A DNA stretch of 64,000 nucleotides from Verticiella alkaliphila (GCF_018904615.1 NZ_JADCNH010000014.1:1-64000), one strand, 5' to 3'. Numbered from the stretch's first letter, positions 20,831 through 30,995 are shown. Notes: a model not told the origin generated them from the sequence alone. Translations and numbers: made by a program.

Positions 20831-22647
20831 ATGACTGTTTCCGCCGCTCCCGCGACGCCGGGCGGCACCTTGCCGACGACGCCCGTGCGCTTCGTCCTGC
20901 ACTTCTTCTGGCGATTCCGCGGGTGGTACCTGCTGATCGTCTTTCTCGAACTGGCCGCCGCGGCCAGCTCCATCATCATGCCGTATGCCATCGGGCAGAT
21001 CGTGGGCGCCGTCACGGATGCCGCCCAGCAGCCCGCCGGCGGCAAACGATCGCGCAGGCGGTCACTGCACCCTTGCTGCTCTTCGTCGGCCTAGCACTGG
21101 GGGAACTCATCTTCAACCGCGCGAGCGGCGCCTGTCGGGTGGTGGTCTCGCCCGCGCAGCGCACCGGCGTGGCGCGCGCGCTCTTCGGCTATCTTCAGCA
21201 CCACTCGCACCGGTTCATCAGCAACCACTTCGCGGGGGCCCTGGCCTCGCGCATCAGCGAGACGTCGATGGGCGTGAACATGACCATCTCCATGGTCGTC
21301 TTCGAATTCCTGCCGCTGCTGGCCACGCTCACGGTGTCGATCTTCCTGCTCGCCTCGGCCAATCTCATGCTGGCCGGCTTCACGCTGGCCTGGGCCGTGG
21401 TGTTCGTCGCGGTGTCATTCTGGCTCGCGCGCCGGGCCCGGCCCTATGCGCAGCGCAGCGCGGCCGCCCGCGCCGAGACCACCGGACGCATCATGGATTC
21501 CGTCACGAACCTGCCCAATGTGCGGCTGTTCGCCCGCGGAAAGCACGAGTACGAGCGCCTGCGCGCCACGCAGGCGGCCGAGATCGCCGTCACGCGCCGC
21601 TCGATGTGGTTCAGCGAGAAGGTGCAATGGTTTCAGATGACCGCGGCGCTCGTGCTCAAGGTCGGCATGCTGATCTTTGCCATCGTGCTCTGGCGCGACG
21701 GGCGCATCGACGTGGCCGCCTTCGTGATGAGCACCAGTCTGTCGCTGCTCGTCATCAACGACGCGCGCAACCTGGGCCGGCGCTTCCTGGAAATGTTCGA
21801 GTACGTGGGCAACGTCACCAATGGCGTGCAGACGCTGCTCGGGCCGCACGAGATCGTGGATCGCCCCGGCGCGCGCGACGTGCGCATCACGCGCGGGGAC
21901 ATCGCCTTCGAGGACGTCGGCTTCGGCTACGACCCCAAGAGGCCGGTCTTCAAGGGCCTGAACGTGCGCATCCCGGCAGGCCAGCGCGTGGGCCTGGTGG
22001 GCTTCTCAGGCTCGGGCAAATCCACGCTCGTGAACCTGCTGCTGCGACTGTACGAGCCGCAGCAGGGTCGCATCACCCTCGATGGCGTGGACATCAACGA
22101 CATGACCCAGGACTCGCTGCATCGGCAGATCGGGCTGATCCCCCAGGAGCCGGGACTATTTCACCGCAGTCTGGCCGAGAACATCCGCTACGGACGGCTC
22201 GAGGCCGACGACGAGGCCGTGCGTGAAGCCGCGACGCGGGCCAGCGCGGCTGCTTTCATCGACGATCTGCCCCAACAATATGAAGCGCTCGTGGGCGAGC
22301 GCGGCGTGAAGCTCTCTGGTGGGCAGCGCCAGCGCGTGGCTATCGCCCGGGTCATGCTCAAGGACGCGCCCATCCTGGTGATGGACGAGGCCACGTCGAG
22401 CCTGGACTCGATTACTGAGAAGGCTATCCAGGACAGTCTGGACGACCTGATGGAGGACCGCACGGTGATCGTGATCGCCCATCGGCTCTCGACGATCGCC
22501 CATCTGGACCGCATCCTGGTGTTCGACCAGGGGGTGCTCGTGCAGGACGGTAGCCATGCAGACCTGCAGAGCCAGCCCGGCACCTACCAACGGCTCTGGC
22601 AACAGCAGGCCGATGGCTTCTTGCCGGACGTGCAGGCGCAGGCCTGA
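20831..22647 (+). pseudogene. ABC exporter (fused membrane and ATPase domains), frameshifted by one base
   Basis: Type I ABC exporter half-transporter: an N-terminal membrane domain of about six segments and a C-terminal ATPase. The first frame (ATG 20831, FVLHFFWRFRGWYLL) runs to about 21046, where an AAA run appears to lack one base, and the second frame continues TIAQAVTAPLLLF. With one base restored the protein is about 605 residues. The ATPase shows Walker A GFSGSGKST, Q-loop IPQEPGLF, signature LSGGQRQRVAIARV, Walker B ILVMDEATSSLD and switch IAHRLSTI. Substrate unknown; lipid or drug export is possible. Probably a sequence error, not decay. Confidence 0.88.
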
Positions 22648-22669
22648 CAGGCCGTAGCGCCTGGCACCG

Positions 22670-24064
22670 TCAGGCGGCTGCGCGCCCCGACACCTCGGCG
22701 CCCGCATCCGGATCCAGCCGGCGGAACGACAGCGCCGAGAGCGACACCAGGATACCGACGACGACGAAGCCGACCGCCACGTCGCTGATCGCGAGCGTCT
22801 GCGCGCCGCGCGCCGCCATGCTCAGGTTGATGGAAATGGCCGCCACGCCCACGCCCAGGCTGATGCCGACCTGCTGCGCCATGGCGGCCAGGCCGCTTGC
22901 GCGGCTCATGGATTCCTGCGCGATGTCGGCATAGGTGAGCGTGTTCACCGCCGTGAGCTGCAGGGAGCGGAAGAAGCCGCCCAGCAGCAGCACCAGCAGC
23001 ATGACCCAGTACGGCGTGGTGGGCGTGAAGAGCGCGCACACCGCGATCGAGACGCCAGTGATGATCGCGTTGCTGAGCAGGATCCGGCGAAAGCCGAACC
23101 GGCGCAGCACTGGCACGGCCACCGTCTTCATCAACAGCGCCCCCACGGCACTCACGAACGTGATCATGCCCGCCGCGAGCGGGCTGAGACCGAAGCCGAC
23201 CTGCAGCAGCATGACGAGCAGGAATGGGGTCGCACCAATCGCGAATCGGCACAAATTGCCTCCTAGACTGGCGATGGCGAACGTGGGGATGCGCAGCAGA
23301 CTCAGGTCGACGATCGGGTGCGGCGTGCGGCGAGCATGCCAGCGATAGGCAACAGCGCAGCCCACCCCGAATGCCAGCAGAGCGGCGCTCGCAAGCGGGG
23401 GCAGCAACTGGTGGCCGACGGCTTCGAACGTGAAGACGATGGATGCCAGGCTCAGGCTGGTCAGTGCGAAGCCCAGCCAGTCCATGGGCGGCCGGGGCGA
23501 GAGCCCGGGGATCGTCGGGATGAAGCGATACACCAGGACCAGGCCCAGCACGCCGATCGGCAGATTGATGAGGAAGATCCAATGCCACGAGGCATAGGTG
23601 ACGAGAAAGCCGCCGAGCGGCGGGCCGACGACGGGCCCCAGCAGCGCCGGGATCGAGAGGAACGACATGGCCTGCACCAGTTCGTTCTTGGGCACCGAGC
23701 GCAGCAGGATCACTCGGCCCACGGGCACCATCATGGCCCCCGCCAGCCCTTGCACCAATCGCGCGGCGATGAGCTCTGGCACGTTGCCGGCCAGGGCGCA
23801 CGCCGCGGACGACAGGGTGAAGAGCAGAATCGCAGTGATGAAGACACGGCGCGGTCCGAATCGATCCGCGGCCCAGCCGCTCAGCGGCACGAACATCGCC
23901 ACGGCAAGCAAGTAGGACGTGATCGCGATGTTCATGCGCACAGGCGTGGTACCGAGCGCCTCGGCCATCGCCGGCAGGGCCGTGGCCACCACCGTGGCAT
24001 CGAGCATCTGCATGAAAAGGGCACAACCGACGATGCCCGGAATGATGAAGGAAGGGCGACTCAT
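22670..24064 (-). CDS. MFS transporter, DHA2 (EmrB/QacA-like) family
   Basis: Proton-driven multidrug-type exporter, 464 residues, with about 14 hydrophobic segments. Motif A ([13 protein letters not shown]) and motif C ([13 protein letters not shown]) of drug-proton antiporters are visible, along with [13 protein letters not shown] in the first helix, where acidic residues of the DHA2 family sit. A small LuxR-type regulator is encoded divergently 63 bases away, which may control it. The substrate is not predictable. Confidence 0.9.
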   Translation of the reverse strand: MSRPSFIIPGIVGCALFMQMLDATVVATALPAMAEALGTTPVRMNIAITSYLLAVAMFVPLSGWAADRFGPRRVFITAILLFTLSSAACALAGNVPELIAARLVQGLAGAMMVPVGRVILLRSVPKNELVQAMSFLSIPALLGPVVGPPLGGFLVTYASWHWIFLINLPIGVLGLVLVYRFIPTIPGLSPRPPMDWLGFALTSLSLASIVFTFEAVGHQLLPPLASAALLAFGVGCAVAYRWHARRTPHPIVDLSLLRIPTFAIASLGGNLCRFAIGATPFLLVMLLQVGFGLSPLAAGMITFVSAVGALLMKTVAVPVLRRFGFRRILLSNAIITGVSIAVCALFTPTTPYWVMLLVLLLGGFFRSLQLTAVNTLTYADIAQESMSRASGLAAMAQQVGISLGVGVAAISINLSMAARGAQTLAISDVAVGFVVVGILVSLSALSFRRLDPDAGAEVSGRAAA

Positions 24065-24127
24065 GGATGCTGCACCACTCGCCCTGTCAGTTTTCGCAGG
24101 TTGGAACAGATGCCGCAGACGGACAAA

Positions 24128-24463
24128 ATGAATCCTCGTTTGTTATGGACTGTAACTATGTATGCTTTCCACCGCTTCGACCGCAAACCCCGCACGGAGC
24201 TGACCCAGCGCGAACGCGAGGTGTTGGATCACGTGCTGGGGGGTCAGCCCAACAAGCGGATCGCCGATTCGCTCGGCATTTCCCAACGCACAGTGGAGGT
24301 GCATCGCTCTCGCATCTTCCAGAAGCTCGGCGTGCGCAATGCGCTGGAACTCATCGCGACGCTATACAGCCAAGGCCACTTCCCCGGCTTGCCGCTGGCC
24401 GAGTCTTCACCGCTCATGCCCCCAGCTGCGCAGGCCATCGATGCGCGCCCGCCGCTCTATTGA
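24128..24463 (+). CDS. Small LuxR/GerE-type helix-turn-helix regulator
   Basis: A 111-residue protein consisting almost only of a GerE-type DNA-binding domain: [25 protein letters not shown], then [18 protein letters not shown]. The N-terminal 25 residues and a Pro-rich tail have no recognisable receiver or ligand domain, so it is not a normal response regulator. Start codons at 24110, 24128 and 24158 are all possible and no ribosome site decides; I use the middle one. It is divergent from the MFS transporter gene. Confidence 0.75.
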   Translation: MNPRLLWTVTMYAFHRFDRKPRTELTQREREVLDHVLGGQPNKRIADSLGISQRTVEVHRSRIFQKLGVRNALELIATLYSQGHFPGLPLAESSPLMPPAAQAIDARPPLY

Positions 24464-24488
24464 GATCCGACATGGCGCACGCCGCCGC

Positions 24489-25052
24489 TCAACGACTGCG
24501 CAACTGATCGACGAACTGCTTGCGAAACTTCGCCACCTTGGGCGCGATGACGGCATGGCAATAGCCTTGTCGCGGGTTCTGGGCGAAGTAGTTGCGGTGA
24601 TAGTCCTCGGCGGGCCACACGTGCGCTGCCGGATACAGACGGGTGACGATCGGCGCATCGAAGATGCCCTGACGGTTCAACGCATCGATGACCCGCTCGG
24701 CCGTCTCGCGCTGTGCGTCGTCCTGCCAGAAGATGGCAGAACGGTACTGCGAACCGACGTCGTGGCCCTGTCGGTCCAGCGTGGTTGGGTCGTGTGTGGC
24801 AAAGAACACATTGAGCAGGTCCTCGAAGCGGATCACCTGCGGATCGAAGCGGATATCCACCACTTCGATGTGCCCCGTGTCGCCACCGCACACTTGCTCG
24901 TAGCTGGGCGATTCGCCCTCGCCGCCGGCATACCCCGAGGTGACCGACGTCACGCCACGCAGCTGCTGGAAGACGGCTTCGGTGCACCAGAAGCAGCCGC
25001 CACCGAATACCGCGCGGCCCGTGGCCACGCCGTCGTCTTGGGAATTCGCCAT
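24489..25052 (-). CDS. msrA: Peptide methionine sulfoxide reductase MsrA
   Basis: Repairs oxidised protein by reducing methionine-S-sulfoxide; 187 residues. The catalytic cysteine is in FGGGCFWCTEA, followed by SGYAGG and the motifs YHRNYFAQNP and GYC near the C-terminus. AGGAGA about 7 bases before the ATG at 25050-25052 sets the start. It is followed upstream on the same strand by a cytochrome c gene. Confidence 0.96.
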   Translation of the reverse strand: MANSQDDGVATGRAVFGGGCFWCTEAVFQQLRGVTSVTSGYAGGEGESPSYEQVCGGDTGHIEVVDIRFDPQVIRFEDLLNVFFATHDPTTLDRQGHDVGSQYRSAIFWQDDAQRETAERVIDALNRQGIFDAPIVTRLYPAAHVWPAEDYHRNYFAQNPRQGYCHAVIAPKVAKFRKQFVDQLRSR

Positions 25053-25109
25053 CACGTATCTCCTGTTGCGTCGTACCCCGGCAGTGGGGAGGAGCAAGGC
25101 GCGCGCGGC

Positions 25110-25516
25110 TCAGGGCGTGGTCTTGCCCAAGGTCAGAATCCATTCGGCGAGATGCCGGGCCTCGTCGTCGTCCACCTGCGGCTGCGCCGGCATGGTGAGG
25201 GCGCCCACTTGCCGCGGCTGCCCTGCTGGATGGCCTGCGCAAGGTAGGAAACGTTGTCGGCGTCCTCGCCCTTGCCGGCGTAGCGTTCACCAATGGCGCG
25301 AAAGGGAGGGCCGACCCGACGCGCATCCACCTGGTGGCAGCCCAGGCAGACATTCGCGCGGGCGAGCGCCATGGCCTGCTCGGTGGTGTCCGCCGCATGC
25401 GCGGGCGAGACTGAGATCAGCACCCCGAGCGCACAGGCGGCCAAGCCTCCGACCGCGCCGCGCCACTGCCGGGCGATGGCCTGGGTGGGGTTAAAAGCGC
25501 GCGGTGGGTACGACAT
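25110..25516 (-). pseudogene. Class I cytochrome c, frameshifted by one base
   Basis: Periplasmic mono-heme cytochrome c with a signal peptide (VLISVSPAHA) and the heme motif CLGCH (residues near 58-62). The second frame, entered at the CCC run 25204-25206, supplies GALTMPAQPQVDDDEARHL with the axial methionine, and ends AEWILTLGKTTP at 25110. One added base gives a normal 135-residue cytochrome (c551/c5 type). It would carry electrons in the periplasm. Sequence error is more likely than loss. Confidence 0.85.
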
Positions 25517-25598
25517 GGCAATCCCTGCAATGCGTTTGGCATGACGGCCGAGGCCAAAGGGTTATTATCGACCAGTTTTCACTTTCGCCCCCCGCCCC

Positions 25599-26396
25599 AT
25601 GCTCGAGCACCCCTCGTTCGACCCGGTGGCCTTCCAGATCGGCCCGGTGGCCGTGCACTGGTATGGCCTCATGTATCTGCTGGGCTTCGCGCTCGCCTGG
25701 GTCGTCGGACGACGCCTGGTTGCCCGGGGCGTGACGCGCCTGACACGCAACGATCTCGAAGACCTGATCTTCTACGCCATCATCGGCGTCATCGTCGGTG
25801 GTCGCCTGGGCTATGTGCTGTTCTACAAGCCCGCGTACTACCTGCAGCATCCGCTCGAAATCTTTGCCGTGTGGGAAGGCGGCATGGCCTTTCATGGCGG
25901 ATTGATCGGCGTGATCGCTGTCATCGCATGGTTCGCCTGGCGTCGGGGCTTGCGGCTGCTCGAAGTCGGCGATCTGGTCGCGCCGATGGTGCCGCTCGGC
26001 CTGGCCGCAGGCCGCATGGGCAACTTCATCAACGGCGAACTCTGGGGCCGCGTCAGTCACGTGCCCTGGGCCATGGTGTTCCCGGGCGCACGCGATGGCC
26101 TGCCGCGCCATCCGTCGCAGCTCTATCAGTTTGCGCTGGAAGGCCTGCTGCTGTTCCTCATCGTGTGGTGGTTCGCCCGCAAGCCGCAGCCCCTGGGCCG
26201 CGTGAGCGCCGTGTTCCTCATCGGCTACGGCGTGTTCCGCTTCCTCGTGGAATACACGCGCGAGCCGGACAGCTTCCTCGGCCTGCTGGCCGGTGGCTTC
26301 AGCATGGGCCAATGGCTCTCGCTGCCCATGATCCTGGCGGGGCTGTGGATCTTCCGTTGGTCCGCCCGCCAGCCGAGCGCCGTGGCGGCGATCTGA
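25599..26396 (+). CDS. lgt: Prolipoprotein diacylglyceryl transferase
   Basis: Inner-membrane enzyme that moves diacylglycerol from phosphatidylglycerol onto the lipobox cysteine of prolipoproteins; 265 residues and about seven membrane segments. The signature [14 protein letters not shown] (near residue 140) and [11 protein letters not shown] at the start are diagnostic, as is RHPSQLYQ. It starts at ATG 25599 and is convergent with the aminotransferase gene downstream. Confidence 0.97.
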   Translation: MLEHPSFDPVAFQIGPVAVHWYGLMYLLGFALAWVVGRRLVARGVTRLTRNDLEDLIFYAIIGVIVGGRLGYVLFYKPAYYLQHPLEIFAVWEGGMAFHGGLIGVIAVIAWFAWRRGLRLLEVGDLVAPMVPLGLAAGRMGNFINGELWGRVSHVPWAMVFPGARDGLPRHPSQLYQFALEGLLLFLIVWWFARKPQPLGRVSAVFLIGYGVFRFLVEYTREPDSFLGLLAGGFSMGQWLSLPMILAGLWIFRWSARQPSAVAAI

Positions 26397-26462
26397 ATCC
26401 ATGGCGGTGAGCGGCGCGTCGGCGCCGCACCGACGCGCCCCACGTGCCAGCCGGCACGCCTC

Positions 26463-26484
26463 GGGCAGCGCCTGAGCGCTGCCC
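26463..26484. repeat. Hairpin between convergent lgt and aminotransferase genes
   Basis: GGGCAGCGC and GCGCTGCCC form a nine-base stem with a CTGA loop. No T-run follows on either strand, so it may be a weak shared terminator or simply an inverted repeat. The rest of the 112-base gap shows nothing else. Confidence 0.4.
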
Positions 26485-26508
26485 TGTGAACCCGCTCCCC
26501 ACGCCCGT

Positions 26509-27738
26509 TCAGGCGCCAGCGTCGTCCAGGCTGGCGCCCAGGCGTTGCGCACCCTCGCGCAGCCCGTCTTCCGCCCAGGAGGCGAAGGATAGGCGCAGCC
26601 ACGGGCTCGGCTTGCCATCGGCGAAGAACGCCGCCCCCGGCACGAACAGCACCTGATGACGAATGGCCGCCTGCAGCCAGGCTGACGTGTCCGCATCGGA
26701 CGCGTCCAGACGTGCCCAGAGGAACATCCCCCCGCGCGGCGCGGCGAACGTGAGCCGTCCCTCCAGCGCCTGGCCCAAGGCGTCGGACAACGCCCGCCCG
26801 CGCGCGCCATAGGCGGCGCGCAGATTCGGCAGGTGAGCGGCGAAGCGCCCCTCCTGCAGATAGCGGGCTGCCAGGGCCTGCGTCAGCGTGCTGGCATGCA
26901 GGTCGTCCACTTGCTTGGCAAGCACGCAAGCCCGCCGGATCGCGGCCGGGCCGAGCATCCAGCCCAGGCGCAGGCCGGGTGCGAGTGTCTTGGACAGACT
27001 CCCCAGATAGACGCAGACATCTGCGGCACCCGCCACCTCGCCACGCAAGGCATACAGCGAGAGCGGTGGAGGCGCGTCGAACCACAGGTCACCGTAGGGA
27101 TCGTCCTCGAGCACGAGGCACCCGTGCCGCACGGCCAGCGCGAGGACGTCGCGACGGCGCTCAGCCGCCAACACCCGCGCCGAGGGATTGCCGAAGTTCG
27201 GCACCAGGTACAGCATCTTGGGCGCGTGCGTAGCCAGGGCTTCGGCCAGCACCTCGGGCAGCACGCCGTCGTCGTCACCGGCGACTTCCACGACGGTCGC
27301 ACCGGCCAGCCGGAAAGCCGACAGCGCGGCCGGGTAGGTGGGCGCCTCCACGAGCACGACGTCGCCAGGGGCGAGCACCGTGCGCGCCATGAGATCGATG
27401 CCTTGCTGCGAGCCCGTGAGCACCAGCACGTCGGCGGCTTCGCTGGGCATGCCCCGGTCCGTCGACAGCGCGGCCAGCGCTTCGCGCAGGGGCATGTGGC
27501 CGTCGGTCGCGTCATAGGCCAGCGCGCGGGCCAGCGAGGCGCCGGACAAGCTGCCCAGCACGTCCTGCACACCGGCCACGTCCATGAGCTCGGGTGCCGG
27601 ATAGCCGCCGGCAAGCGAGATCATCCCCGACAGTTCGGTATAGCGCTTGAGCTCGCGGATCGGCGAGCCGGGCGCGTGGCGATACACGTCGCGAACGAAA
27701 TCGGCCGCGTCGCGCGCGCCGTGGGTAGGCGTCGTCAT
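26509..27738 (-). CDS. Class I/II PLP aminotransferase, probable 2-aminoadipate transaminase
   Basis: Fold-type I aminotransferase of about 409 residues resembling the LysN/AadAT/MocR-type enzymes. Motifs: ISLAGGYPAPELM, TGSQQGIDL, YLVPNFGNPS, DDPYGDLWF with the aspartate that binds the PLP ring, and YLGSLSKTLAPGLRLG with the Schiff-base lysine. The start is ATG 27738; a GTG at 27744 is in frame but overlaps the previous stop. It directly follows a 2-oxoadipate dioxygenase gene (overlap or a few bases), so the joint role is probably 2-aminoadipate to 2-oxoadipate in lysine breakdown. Confidence 0.85.
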   Translation of the reverse strand: MTTPTHGARDAADFVRDVYRHAPGSPIRELKRYTELSGMISLAGGYPAPELMDVAGVQDVLGSLSGASLARALAYDATDGHMPLREALAALSTDRGMPSEAADVLVLTGSQQGIDLMARTVLAPGDVVLVEAPTYPAALSAFRLAGATVVEVAGDDDGVLPEVLAEALATHAPKMLYLVPNFGNPSARVLAAERRRDVLALAVRHGCLVLEDDPYGDLWFDAPPPLSLYALRGEVAGAADVCVYLGSLSKTLAPGLRLGWMLGPAAIRRACVLAKQVDDLHASTLTQALAARYLQEGRFAAHLPNLRAAYGARGRALSDALGQALEGRLTFAAPRGGMFLWARLDASDADTSAWLQAAIRHQVLFVPGAAFFADGKPSPWLRLSFASWAEDGLREGAQRLGASLDDAGA

Positions 27739-27740
27739 GG

Positions 27741-29120
27741 TCACGCCGCCTTCGCCGCGCCGGCCAGGCGTGCGAGCGCTTCGCGCAACGAGGCGGCCTC
27801 GCTCTCGCGGTAGAGCGCGAACTCGTCCTGCACCGGACCCCCCAGAGCGACCTCGAAGGCCGGACGGTTGCCGCCGCCCGCATACGCGTCGTTCTCGTTG
27901 CCGCCCAGGTTGGACTGGAAGATGCCGGCCGCGCTCACGGGCAGGAAATCCTCGTAGACCTGCGGGGTGATCTGCAGCCAGCCGGCTGCCACGAGCGCAT
28001 CGACGTCGTCGCGGTTGACCGGGGGCACCTCGCCTGCGGCCAGGCGCGACGTGTTGGCGGTGTAGCGCACGTGGATCAGGCGGTCGCGATACAGCGTCTC
28101 GACGTCGTCCGGGAAGGCACGGAAGGCCTCGGCCAGTGCAGCACCGCCGCCCGCGGCGCGGGATTGGGCGAGCAGAGTGTCATAGCGCTCGCGCCCGGCC
28201 GGGGTGAGCGCGCAACCACGCTGCTCAATTTCGCCGAAGCGGGCGGTGTGCGTGCCATCGCGGGCGGCTTCGCCAGCGCCGAACACGATCGGCTCCTCGA
28301 GTGCGAGAAAGCTGGTCTGGCGCAGCAGGATCGGCACGACACGGCGCGGCGGGCCTTCGATGCTGGCCTTGGCGCGCATGCCGCGCTCGCCCATCGCGGC
28401 CTGGGCCCGGTCGATGTCGAGCACGCGCGGCGTCAGGTGATTGATGTGCGGGCCCTTGAAGCAGACCACGTCGGCGATGAGCGGGTGGGCGCCCTTGAGT
28501 TGCTGGTAGGTGGCCAGATCGACGGTGGCATCACTGTGCCAGCGGAAGGTTTCCAGCGCCTCGGCCACGAAGCGGCGGCCTTCCTCGGCGGTGAGACCGC
28601 CGGCGGCTTCCGCCTGCTCGACCAGGCTGACACAGCCCGGCGTGAAGATCTGGCGGCGGGCCAGGATCGCCTGTGCGGTCTCGCGCAGCGCGGCGTCTTC
28701 GATCAGCTCGAGACGCAGCAGGGACGTGAAGACCCGGAAGGGGTTCAGGCGCAGCGCTTCGTCGTCAACGGGACGAAAGGCGGTCGAATGCACGGGCACA
28801 CCGGCCACGGACAAATCGTAGTAACCCACGGCGGTCATGCCGAGCACGGCGAAAACGCGGCGGATCATCGCGAGTTCGGCGGCCGTGCCCAGGCGGATCG
28901 CGCCGTGACGTTCCAGGTCCAGGCGGGCCAGTTCGTCGGTGCGCTCCAGCGCTTCGCGCTGATCGGGCTTGTCGGCAAGTTCCGACGCGTTGATGTCGGC
29001 CACGAGGGTGAGCAGCGTCCCGTACTGCGGCACCTCGGTGCGGTACATGTCGGACAGGGCCTGGGAGAACCAGGAGCGGAGGGTATTGGCGGAGATGAGG
29101 TCGGCTTTCATGCCGGGCAT
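27741..29120 (-). CDS. hglS: 2-oxoadipate dioxygenase/decarboxylase (HglS/YdcJ, DUF1338)
   Basis: A 459-residue protein of the DUF1338/VOC family, whose characterised members (HglS, YdcJ) are Fe(II) enzymes that convert 2-oxoadipate to D-2-hydroxyglutarate. Family segments are visible: VPQYGTLL, VPVHSTAFRP with a metal-ligand histidine, HSDATVDL with a second one, and FKGPHINHLTPRVLD. The C-terminal half carries VYEDFLPVSAAGIFQSN with the metal-ligand glutamate. The pairing with a class I aminotransferase supports a lysine/2-aminoadipate catabolic step. A LysR gene is divergent across 85 bases. Confidence 0.88.
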   Translation of the reverse strand: MPGMKADLISANTLRSWFSQALSDMYRTEVPQYGTLLTLVADINASELADKPDQREALERTDELARLDLERHGAIRLGTAAELAMIRRVFAVLGMTAVGYYDLSVAGVPVHSTAFRPVDDEALRLNPFRVFTSLLRLELIEDAALRETAQAILARRQIFTPGCVSLVEQAEAAGGLTAEEGRRFVAEALETFRWHSDATVDLATYQQLKGAHPLIADVVCFKGPHINHLTPRVLDIDRAQAAMGERGMRAKASIEGPPRRVVPILLRQTSFLALEEPIVFGAGEAARDGTHTARFGEIEQRGCALTPAGRERYDTLLAQSRAAGGGAALAEAFRAFPDDVETLYRDRLIHVRYTANTSRLAAGEVPPVNRDDVDALVAAGWLQITPQVYEDFLPVSAAGIFQSNLGGNENDAYAGGGNRPAFEVALGGPVQDEFALYRESEAASLREALARLAGAAKAA

Positions 29121-29167
29121 GATGCGCCGCCAAGGCGGCGGCGGCTAACGAAAATTCTGCAGCACAT

Positions 29168-29184
29168 CATGCGAAAATCGCATG
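29168..29184. promoter_or_regulatory. LysR-type operator (T-N11-A) between hglS and the LysR gene
   Basis: The perfect inverted repeat CATGCGA-AAA-TCGCATG contains a T-N11-A core, the hallmark of LysR-regulator sites, in the short gap between divergent genes. A second CGAAAAT copy lies 23 bases away at about 29149. It overlaps an in-frame upstream ATG of the LysR gene, which argues for the later start. Confidence 0.65.
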
Positions 29185-29205
29185 AAGTCGCTTCGACCTG
29201 CCCGC

Positions 29206-30183
29206 ATGTTCCATCGTCGATTCCTGCCGCCCACGGCCCAGCTCATGGCCTTCGAGAGCGCTGCGCGTCATGCGAGCGTGTCGCGCGCGGCCGAGGAGCT
29301 CCACCTCACGCAAAGCGCCGTGTCTCGCCAGATCCAGCAACTGGAGGCGAGCCTGGGTGTCGCACTTTTCCAACGTCATCGCCAGCGTCTCGTGCTGACG
29401 GACGCCGGTCGGCTGTATGCCGCTGAAGTGCGACCGGGACTGCAGACCCTTGCCGAGGCCAGCCAGAAGGTCATGCGCCATGGCGGCTCCAGAGGTCTGT
29501 TGAACCTGGCCGTGCTGCCCACCTTCGGTACGCGCTGGCTGATTCCGCGCATGCCCCGCTTTGCCGCGCGTCACCCGGACGTGCTGGTGCACTTTGCCAC
29601 CCGTCTGGAGCCTTTCGACTTCGAACGTGAGCCGTTCGACGCCGCCGTGCACTTCGGTGATCCGGTGTGGCCGGGCACCCAGTGCGATCTCTTGCTGCCG
29701 GAATCCGTCGTGCCGGTCTGCAGCCCGGCCTTCCTGGCGCGCCATCCGGTGCGCGAGAGGGCGGACCTCACCGGGCTGCCGCTGCTGCAGCAGACCACCC
29801 GGCCGGCCTTGTGGCTGGAGTGGTTCGAGCAATCCGGACTCGGCGCCGCCTGGGCCATGCAGGGGGCCCACTTCGAACAATTCGCCATGATGGCGGCCGC
29901 CGCCGCCGCCGGGATGGGCGTCGGCCTCATGCCCCACTGCCTGGTCGAGGAAGAGTTAGGCAACGGGCGGCTCGTGGCACTCTTTCGGCCGATGCGGCTG
30001 CAAACGCAGGCCTACTACCTGGCGGTGCCTGAGGCCCGGGCCGCCGAGCCGCTCGTCTCTGCCTTTCGCACCTGGCTGCGCGAAGAAGCCCAGGCCGCGG
30101 TGACGGCGGCCCAGGACGTGGTGCCTCACATCACCGACGCGCCCGATGGCGCATCGGTGGATCCGGTCAGGGCTTGGCGGTAG
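29206..30183 (+). CDS. LysR-family transcriptional regulator (GcvA-like)
   Basis: About 325 residues: an N-terminal winged helix (AFESAARHASVSRAAEELHLTQSAVSRQI) and a C-terminal effector domain like that of GcvA-type regulators. I choose ATG 29206 (MFHRRFLPPTAQL) because the in-frame ATG at 29182 lies inside the operator palindrome. It is divergent from the hglS-aminotransferase pair and probably activates it in response to a pathway intermediate. Its 3' end overlaps the convergent SIMPL gene by 17 bases. Confidence 0.88.
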   Translation: MFHRRFLPPTAQLMAFESAARHASVSRAAEELHLTQSAVSRQIQQLEASLGVALFQRHRQRLVLTDAGRLYAAEVRPGLQTLAEASQKVMRHGGSRGLLNLAVLPTFGTRWLIPRMPRFAARHPDVLVHFATRLEPFDFEREPFDAAVHFGDPVWPGTQCDLLLPESVVPVCSPAFLARHPVRERADLTGLPLLQQTTRPALWLEWFEQSGLGAAWAMQGAHFEQFAMMAAAAAAGMGVGLMPHCLVEEELGNGRLVALFRPMRLQTQAYYLAVPEARAAEPLVSAFRTWLREEAQAAVTAAQDVVPHITDAPDGASVDPVRAWR

Positions 30184-30925
30184 CGTGGCCCAGCGTGACC
30201 TCGCCCTGCACCGAGACGGTGACGGTGGCCGTCCCCGCCTCGAACTGCGGGGGCGCCGAATCCGATTGCGGTGCGGCGCGCATCATCGCCATCTTGGGCT
30301 GGGCGTACACGGCGCCGCTGCCCGCCAGATCGAGCTTGCGGATGCTGTAGCTACCAAAGCCGAAGGCCTTGGCAGCTTCATCGGCGCGCGCACGGAACGC
30401 CGTGGCCGCTTCGCCCAGCAAGCGCTTCTCTTCGGCCGCGCGTGCCTCGCGCGACAGCGAGAACGCGACGTCGGAGATCGCCATGCCCTGGGGAGCCTGC
30501 GCCGCCAGTGACGACGCTGCCGGCAGATCCGTGGATTCCAGAACGATCTCGGCGCGACCGCGCCAGCCGGTGATCTTGCCGTCGCGATCGGTGTTCGGCC
30601 AGATGCGGTAGGCGCCGCTGCGCACGGTCACGCCCTGCCCCGCCTTGCCGCGCAGTTGCGTGAGGCCATCATTCGACAGCTTGGTCAGTCGTTGGGAGAC
30701 ATCGGCCTGATCCGTGCCTTCGAGCTCGGCAGCCAGCGTGATGTCGACCTTGTCCTGGGCGACTTCGGACACCGCTTCGGCCTGCAGCGACAGACGCGGC
30801 TCACGCGTCTGCTCGCGACGCTCGCGATCGCGCTCATGCTCGTGCGCGTGCGCCAATGGCGCCGCAAGCACCGTCAAGGCAGCAAGGCCGGCGGCCAGGG
30901 GGAAACGGGAGGGTTGAGACGTCAC
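30167..30925 (-). CDS. SIMPL domain (DUF541) periplasmic protein
   Basis: A 252-residue exported protein with a signal peptide (LAALTVLAAPLAHAH) followed by a His/Glu/Arg-rich stretch and a SIMPL/DUF541 domain: LSLQAEAVSEV, YRIWPNTDRDGKITGWRGRAEI and GFGSYSIRKLD. Proteins of this family (such as E. coli YggE) are linked to oxidative stress tolerance, but the molecular role is not settled. The GTG at 30923-30925 is chosen for the AGAGGAAG ribosome site just before it. Confidence 0.85.
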   Translation of the reverse strand: MTSQPSRFPLAAGLAALTVLAAPLAHAHEHERDRERREQTREPRLSLQAEAVSEVAQDKVDITLAAELEGTDQADVSQRLTKLSNDGLTQLRGKAGQGVTVRSGAYRIWPNTDRDGKITGWRGRAEIVLESTDLPAASSLAAQAPQGMAISDVAFSLSREARAAEEKRLLGEAATAFRARADEAAKAFGFGSYSIRKLDLAGSGAVYAQPKMAMMRAAPQSDSAPPQFEAGTATVTVSVQGEVTLGHATAKP

Positions 30926-30995
30926 GGCAGGCTTCCTCTGAAACAATGACCGGCGCGGGCACCACGCCCTGCACGGGCGTCCTACCGTAGCGTAT

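Noticed and set aside
29182-29205. Earlier ATG start for the LysR gene
   Set aside because: It falls within the T-N11-A operator palindrome, so the next ATG at 29206 is preferred.
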